A stretch of 64,000 nt of DNA from Methylocystis bryophila (lineage in GTDB: Bacteria > Pseudomonadota > Alphaproteobacteria > Rhizobiales > Beijerinckiaceae). The notes under the pieces are model-generated. The model searched no databases and was not told where the DNA came from. It worked only from the letters and a program-made list of their open reading frames with translations. The translations under genes and the position numbers were made by a program. The stretch is from positions 3,236,501 to 3,300,500 of the forward strand of contig NZ_AP027149.1 in NCBI RefSeq assembly GCF_027925445.1, read 5' to 3'. This document shows positions 60,231 through 64,000 of this stretch, one piece after another. Each line of letters opens with the position of its first letter. Position 1 is the first letter of the stretch.

Positions 60231-61851
60231 GGGCCTGCTCAAGCGCAATTGGGGGTTTTACGTGTTATCCGCATTGAGCGAGTGGCTTTCGGGCGCGTCC
60301 GGACTGGAGCCCCATGGATTTTGCCTGCTTTGGGAGCCGGGCCTGATATGGCTCTATGCGGTCTCGGACACGATGATCGCTCTCGCCTATTTTTCCATCC
60401 CTCTCACGCTCGTCGTCGTCGGAAGACAACGCGGCGATCTCGTTCTTCGGCCCATGCTGTGGCTCTTCGCCGCCTTCATCCTGCTGTGCGGAGCCACGCA
60501 TTGGCTCGACGTGATCACCCTCTGGGCGCCGCTCTACAGATTGCAGGGCCTCGTCAAGGCGGCGACGGCCGTCGCTTCAATATTCACGGCGATGGCCCTC
60601 TGGTGGGGGCTGCCCGGCTTCCTGGCGCTGCCGTCGGTCGACGCGCTGCGTCGCGCCAATGCGGCGCTGCGCGCGAGCCAGGAACAGCTCGCCCATGCGC
60701 AGAAAATGGAGGCGCTGGGGCAGCTGACGGGCGGGATCGCCCACGACTTCAACAATCTTCTGCAGGTGATCACGGCCTCGCACAATTCGATCGAGCGTCT
60801 GATAGCGCAAGGAGAAGGCCAGGACATCAAGCCTGCGCTCGCGGCCATCGCAAAAGCGTCGAGGACAGCGTCGAGCCTCATCAACCGCATGCTGGCGTTC
60901 TCGCTACGGCAGACGTTGCTGCCTCGCCAGCTCGATCCCAATCAGCTCGTCGCCGGGCTCGAGGAGTTGCTCCGGCGCACGCTGGGTCCTGAGATCGATC
61001 TCGAGCTGCGCCTGGGAAAAGGCGTTCGGGGCGTCATTTGCGACCCCTCGCAACTGGAAAGCGCTCTTCTCAATCTTTCGATCAATGCGCGCGACGCCAT
61101 GCCGCAAGGCGGAGCGCTCTCTATCACGACCGCGAACCGGGCCTTTTCGACCGATGAGCTGGAACCGGGCCTCGACGCTGGCGACTATGTCGAGATCGAA
61201 GTGCGCGACACCGGAACCGGCATGAGCGAAAACATTCTCAGCCACGCCTTCGAGCCCTTCTTCACGACGAAGCGCTTCGGCCGCGGAACGGGACTGGGGC
61301 TTTCGCAGGTTTACGGCTTCATCAAGCAGTCCGGGGGATTTGTGCGCATCGAGAGCGCTCCCAGCGAAGGAACGCGGGTACGCGTCTATCTGCCGAGAAA
61401 TGATGCGCCCGCCGGTTACGCCGACACACGGCGGGAGGCCACCGAGAGCTGCGTCGCGGTCCCGCTCGGCCATCGTCGCCGAATTCTGATCGTCGAGGAT
61501 CAGGAGGAGGTGCGCGCTCAAATCGTCGACGCGCTCAAGGAGATCGGCTGCGAAGCGCTCGAGGCGGCCGATGGCGTCGCCGGCTTGCGGACGGCGGAAG
61601 AGCGCGCGCCGCTGGACTTGCTGATCACCGATGTGGGACTGCCCGGCTTGAACGGACGCCAAGTCGCCGAGGGCGCCCGCGCTAAACAGCCGGATCTGCC
61701 AGTTCTGTTCATCACCGGATATGCCGACAAATCGCTGGAGACTCTGTGGATGGCGCTGAATATCGAGGTCCTGCGCAAGCCGTTTACGCTGGACGACCTG
61801 ATCGCGCGCGTTCGCGCTCTGCTGAAACCGGAAATGCGAACTGAGCAATGA
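60196..61851 (+). CDS. Hybrid histidine kinase with an ETR1-like (ethylene/Cu(I)-binding) membrane domain
   Basis: 551 residues from ATG 60196, inside repeat B copy 4; a longer frame from 60067 would translate the repeat and is less likely. Three helices (~50-75, ~86-105, ~115-140) match the plant ethylene-receptor sensor: WLYAVSDTMIALAYFSIPL, then FAAFILLCGATHWLDVITLW. Asp58, Tyr65, Ile68, Pro69, Ile95, Cys98 and His102 correspond to ETR1 Asp25, Tyr32, Ile35, Pro36, Ile62, Cys65 and His69 with the same spacing. HisKA has His183 (GGIAHDFNNLLQ), then HATPase (VRDTGTGMSENILSHAFEPF, GRGTGLGLSQVYGFIKQSGG), and a receiver with Asp479 (LLITDVGLPGLNG). Convergent with the next gene; no cognate regulator adjacent. 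Confidence 0.92.
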   Translation: MSCSENRFAFFEGLLKRNWGFYVLSALSEWLSGASGLEPHGFCLLWEPGLIWLYAVSDTMIALAYFSIPLTLVVVGRQRGDLVLRPMLWLFAAFILLCGATHWLDVITLWAPLYRLQGLVKAATAVASIFTAMALWWGLPGFLALPSVDALRRANAALRASQEQLAHAQKMEALGQLTGGIAHDFNNLLQVITASHNSIERLIAQGEGQDIKPALAAIAKASRTASSLINRMLAFSLRQTLLPRQLDPNQLVAGLEELLRRTLGPEIDLELRLGKGVRGVICDPSQLESALLNLSINARDAMPQGGALSITTANRAFSTDELEPGLDAGDYVEIEVRDTGTGMSENILSHAFEPFFTTKRFGRGTGLGLSQVYGFIKQSGGFVRIESAPSEGTRVRVYLPRNDAPAGYADTRREATESCVAVPLGHRRRILIVEDQEEVRAQIVDALKEIGCEALEAADGVAGLRTAEERAPLDLLITDVGLPGLNGRQVAEGARAKQPDLPVLFITGYADKSLETLWMALNIEVLRKPFTLDDLIARVRALLKPEMRTEQ

Positions 61852-61856
61852 TGCTT

Positions 61857-63818
61857 TCAGCGATCGGCGAGAGCGGATCGCCGGTCCTCATGCCGAAAGC
61901 TCTCCGCGGCGTAGGTTGCAGCAGGAAGAAGCTGGCTCGCCGCCTCCTGCGCCAGGACTGTCGCGAGCCGCAACTCGCCGTCGTTGGCGACGAAAGAGAG
62001 AACCAGCCGCTTGCCGTCGGGATGCGCGCAGAGCCCTGTGACGCGCTCCCTGCCCCGGCTTTCAAGATAGAACGGCCGGCTCACGCCTTGAAGCACGAAC
62101 ATGGCGTTGAGCCAGACGAAGCGATGGTAATGCGTCGACTCTTCGTTGGGCCCTGCCTCGATCGCTTCGCATACGAGCCCGAGCCAGCCGCCATTCAATG
62201 GCGTGAATTGCGACGCCGCGCGAAAGCCGTCCGAGGCGAGCGGCGCACCAATCGACGCGATTTCGCGCCCAGTGGAGTCGGCGACGATTATCGGATCGTA
62301 GCTCACAACGAAACGCAGCAGCTCACCCTGCGCGACCGGCGCCCATTCGCATTGTCGCGCGTCTCGTCCCGAGTTCGAGAGTCCGCGCAAATCGGCGAAA
62401 CCGCAAGTCTCGCCCTCCACGATGCGCGCGAGCGTCGCCGCGGGCGAGAACGCCACCCGCCAAAGCGCGCCGCCCCAGGCAAAAAACGCTAAGTGGGCTT
62501 CGCGAACGGATTGCTTGTTCATCGCCGGATCGAGCGCGCCTCTGATTTCCTTGCAGCCAATGACCTCAAGCGCCTCATCGAACTCCAGCAGGAAGTCGCT
62601 CTCCCCGTCGGTCCAGAGCCCCACGACCTTCTCGCCGTGACGCGCGACGCAAACGCGCGCGCCGCGCTCTTGTTGTCGCGGCGGAGCTTGGAGCCGCCGC
62701 CAAGAGAAGGACGGCATGGAGGCGACCGCGGGCTCGGCGTAAAATTGCAGGTTTCGCCGCGCGAGGCTGCGCGAGCTCTCAGGCGCCTGGCGATTGAGCG
62801 CGAGCCAGTCGCAGGCGGAGAAGCCACGCTCCTTGCGCTGCGGATCTTGCGCATAATTGGCGGCGATCGAATATTCCTCAGCGAGTCCGAATCGATAGAC
62901 GAAATCCTCGATGAAAAGGACGTCCTGCGCTGGGCGCTTCACCCTCAGCCCCGCCTCGGCGAAGAGCATGCTCGCTTCGTTCATGCCGCGCTGGCGGTAA
63001 AAGCGAGCAAGGTCGTAGAGCGGCTCGGCGCGACGCGGCCGCTGATCGAAGGCGGCGACCGCCTCGCGCAAGAAACCTGCTTCTTCCCCCATGCGCCAAA
63101 AGCAGCGGGCGCGCTGCAATCTCGAATACCAGACTTCCTCCGCCCATCCGCCCATGGCGATGCGTTTCGCATAGGTCTCGGCGGCTTCGGCGGGGCGATC
63201 GGAATTTAAAAAGGACTCGGCAAGATAGAACTGGTAGCGCGCATTATCCGGCTCGGCCTCGAGCCCCTTCCGCAGCAGACGGATGTCGCGCTCGAATTTC
63301 TCGACGCGGTTCGAGCCGGTCGCGTGATCGAGCATCCAGACGCCGTCGAGCCGCCCGGTTCCGCCAGGCACGTCGAGATACTCATGCGTGACGCCGTGGT
63401 AACGCGCGCCGGAATCGCGGCGCGCAAGGCGCGTGACCCAATAGCTGACGCCGCCTCTGGTCTGAAGCATATAGCCGGGCGAATCGAGCTTGGCGCGGAA
63501 GTCCATGTCCTCGACGACGACTTCCATGTCGGCGTCGTCGAACAGCAGATAATCGAACTCCAGCGGCGAGGCGTAGGCGTGGTCGAGCGCCTGATTGCGG
63601 GCCTGTTCGAAATCCACGAAGGGAAAGCAATGCAATTCGCCGGGGATTCCGCGCGCCGCGAAAAACGACCTGATGAAATCCTGCGTGCCGTCGGTGGAGC
63701 CCGTGTCGCCGATGACCCAGCACGAGATGAAGGGCGCGACCGCGCGCAGACTACGATCGAGGCTCCGGATCTCATTCTTGACGATCATATTGAGGCAGAT
63801 ACGCTTTGCCGCCGCCAT
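61857..63818 (-). CDS. GT2-family glycosyltransferase with TPR region and long C-terminal domain
   Basis: 653 residues. The N-terminal GT-A domain is of the kind in lipopolysaccharide or glycan GT2 enzymes: ICLNMIVKNEIRSLDRSLRA, VIGDTGSTDGTQDFIRSFFA, and LEFDYLLFDDADMEVVVED (DxD-like). Then come TPR-like helices (EPDNARYQFYLAESFLNSDR; RAEPLYDLARFYRQRGMNEA). The last ~280 residues look beta-rich (FLLEFDEALEVIGCKEIRGA; FVVSYDPIIVADSTGREIAS) and are not assigned to a known fold by me. It may glycosylate a protein or surface glycan. It lies convergent with the ethylene-receptor-like kinase, with a 5-base gap. Confidence 0.8.
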   Translation of the reverse strand: MAAAKRICLNMIVKNEIRSLDRSLRAVAPFISCWVIGDTGSTDGTQDFIRSFFAARGIPGELHCFPFVDFEQARNQALDHAYASPLEFDYLLFDDADMEVVVEDMDFRAKLDSPGYMLQTRGGVSYWVTRLARRDSGARYHGVTHEYLDVPGGTGRLDGVWMLDHATGSNRVEKFERDIRLLRKGLEAEPDNARYQFYLAESFLNSDRPAEAAETYAKRIAMGGWAEEVWYSRLQRARCFWRMGEEAGFLREAVAAFDQRPRRAEPLYDLARFYRQRGMNEASMLFAEAGLRVKRPAQDVLFIEDFVYRFGLAEEYSIAANYAQDPQRKERGFSACDWLALNRQAPESSRSLARRNLQFYAEPAVASMPSFSWRRLQAPPRQQERGARVCVARHGEKVVGLWTDGESDFLLEFDEALEVIGCKEIRGALDPAMNKQSVREAHLAFFAWGGALWRVAFSPAATLARIVEGETCGFADLRGLSNSGRDARQCEWAPVAQGELLRFVVSYDPIIVADSTGREIASIGAPLASDGFRAASQFTPLNGGWLGLVCEAIEAGPNEESTHYHRFVWLNAMFVLQGVSRPFYLESRGRERVTGLCAHPDGKRLVLSFVANDGELRLATVLAQEAASQLLPAATYAAESFRHEDRRSALADR

Positions 63819-63894
63819 CGTCTCTCTCTCACGGCCTTACACGCGCAGTGTCATGCCGAATGATACGGTTTCCGCCTGATTGGTTCGTGGCGCG

Positions 63895-64000
63895 CCTCCC
63901 CTCCCCCCTTGCGGGGAGAGAGTTGGGGTGGGGGGCGCGGGATGACTCAAAGTTGGCGCGCTCCCACATCCCCTCCCCCGCCAAGGCCGTCTCCTGACGC
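63895..64000 (+). repeat. Intergenic repeat family C, copy 2 (runs to the window end)
   Basis: CCCCTCCCCCCTTGCGGGGA, GAGAGTTGGGGTGGGGGGCG, then a facing arm CCCACATCCCCTCCCCCGCC. Similar in layout to 42458-42586. It lies upstream of the GT2-TPR gene and may continue past the window. Confidence 0.55.

Overview
The window is about 64 kb of GC-rich (roughly 63-66% by eye) chromosome from an alphaproteobacterium. Three things point to the Hyphomicrobiales: the order SRP RNA-dnaX-ybaB-recR, a giant GPR/RgsE-like polar-growth protein next to trpF, and alphaproteobacterial forms of DnaX, RlmH/RsfS and DksA. A hydrogenase-maturation HypX, a methylmalonyl-CoA epimerase operon with CitG-like and RimK-like genes, a malyl-CoA/CitE-type lyase and the dispersed intergenic repeats fit a methylotroph or methanotroph such as Methylocystis/Methylosinus. 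That genus guess is inference; no methane or methanol oxidation gene is in the window.

Layout. 0-2.5 kb: end of a GlxA-type AraC regulator, a decayed duplication of the regulator/hypX junction, and intact hypX. 3-7 kb: AIM24-like protein, then recR, ybaB, dnaX and the SRP RNA on the minus strand. 7.3-11.6 kb: surface-glycan genes (GT4 glycosyltransferase, sugar dehydrogenase, sugar aminotransferase, phosphoglycosyl transferase), the middle of them lower in GC. 11.6-23 kb: cytochrome c, homoserine dehydrogenase, DksA-like protein, patatin lipoprotein, DUF2254 protein, plsY-dprA, and a PAS hybrid histidine kinase. 23-27 kb: TetR regulator pair and a LexA/CI-like repressor flanked by matching palindromic operators. 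27-32 kb: rlmH-rsfS, acyltransferase, rpsU, TPR lipoprotein, mutT-trpF. 32-39 kb: the 2130-residue GPR-like protein and a divergent Hpt phosphotransfer protein. 39-45 kb: a four-gene operon (epimerase, ATP-grasp ligase, CitG-like, periplasmic binding protein) and tex. 45-50 kb: K+ channel, cyclase-family hydrolase, L,D-transpeptidase, extensin-like lipoprotein, AI-2E-type permease. 50-55 kb: a P-type ATPase fused to an HlyD-like periplasmic adaptor, with a universal stress protein. 55-64 kb: dxs, nitroreductase, a low-GC islet, CitE-type lyase, an ethylene-receptor-like hybrid kinase and a GT2-TPR glycosyltransferase.

The most unusual items are (1) the P2-type ATPase whose C-terminus continues through an extra membrane helix into an HlyD/RND-type adaptor, (2) a hybrid kinase whose N-terminus keeps all seven residues I recall as essential for Cu(I)/ethylene binding in plant ETR1, at identical spacing, (3) the GPR-like protein with about 14 tandem 51/55-residue repeats, and (4) three families of dispersed intergenic repeats, one copy of which supplies the start codon of the ethylene-receptor-like kinase. 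No tRNA, rRNA, CRISPR array or insertion sequence was recognised.
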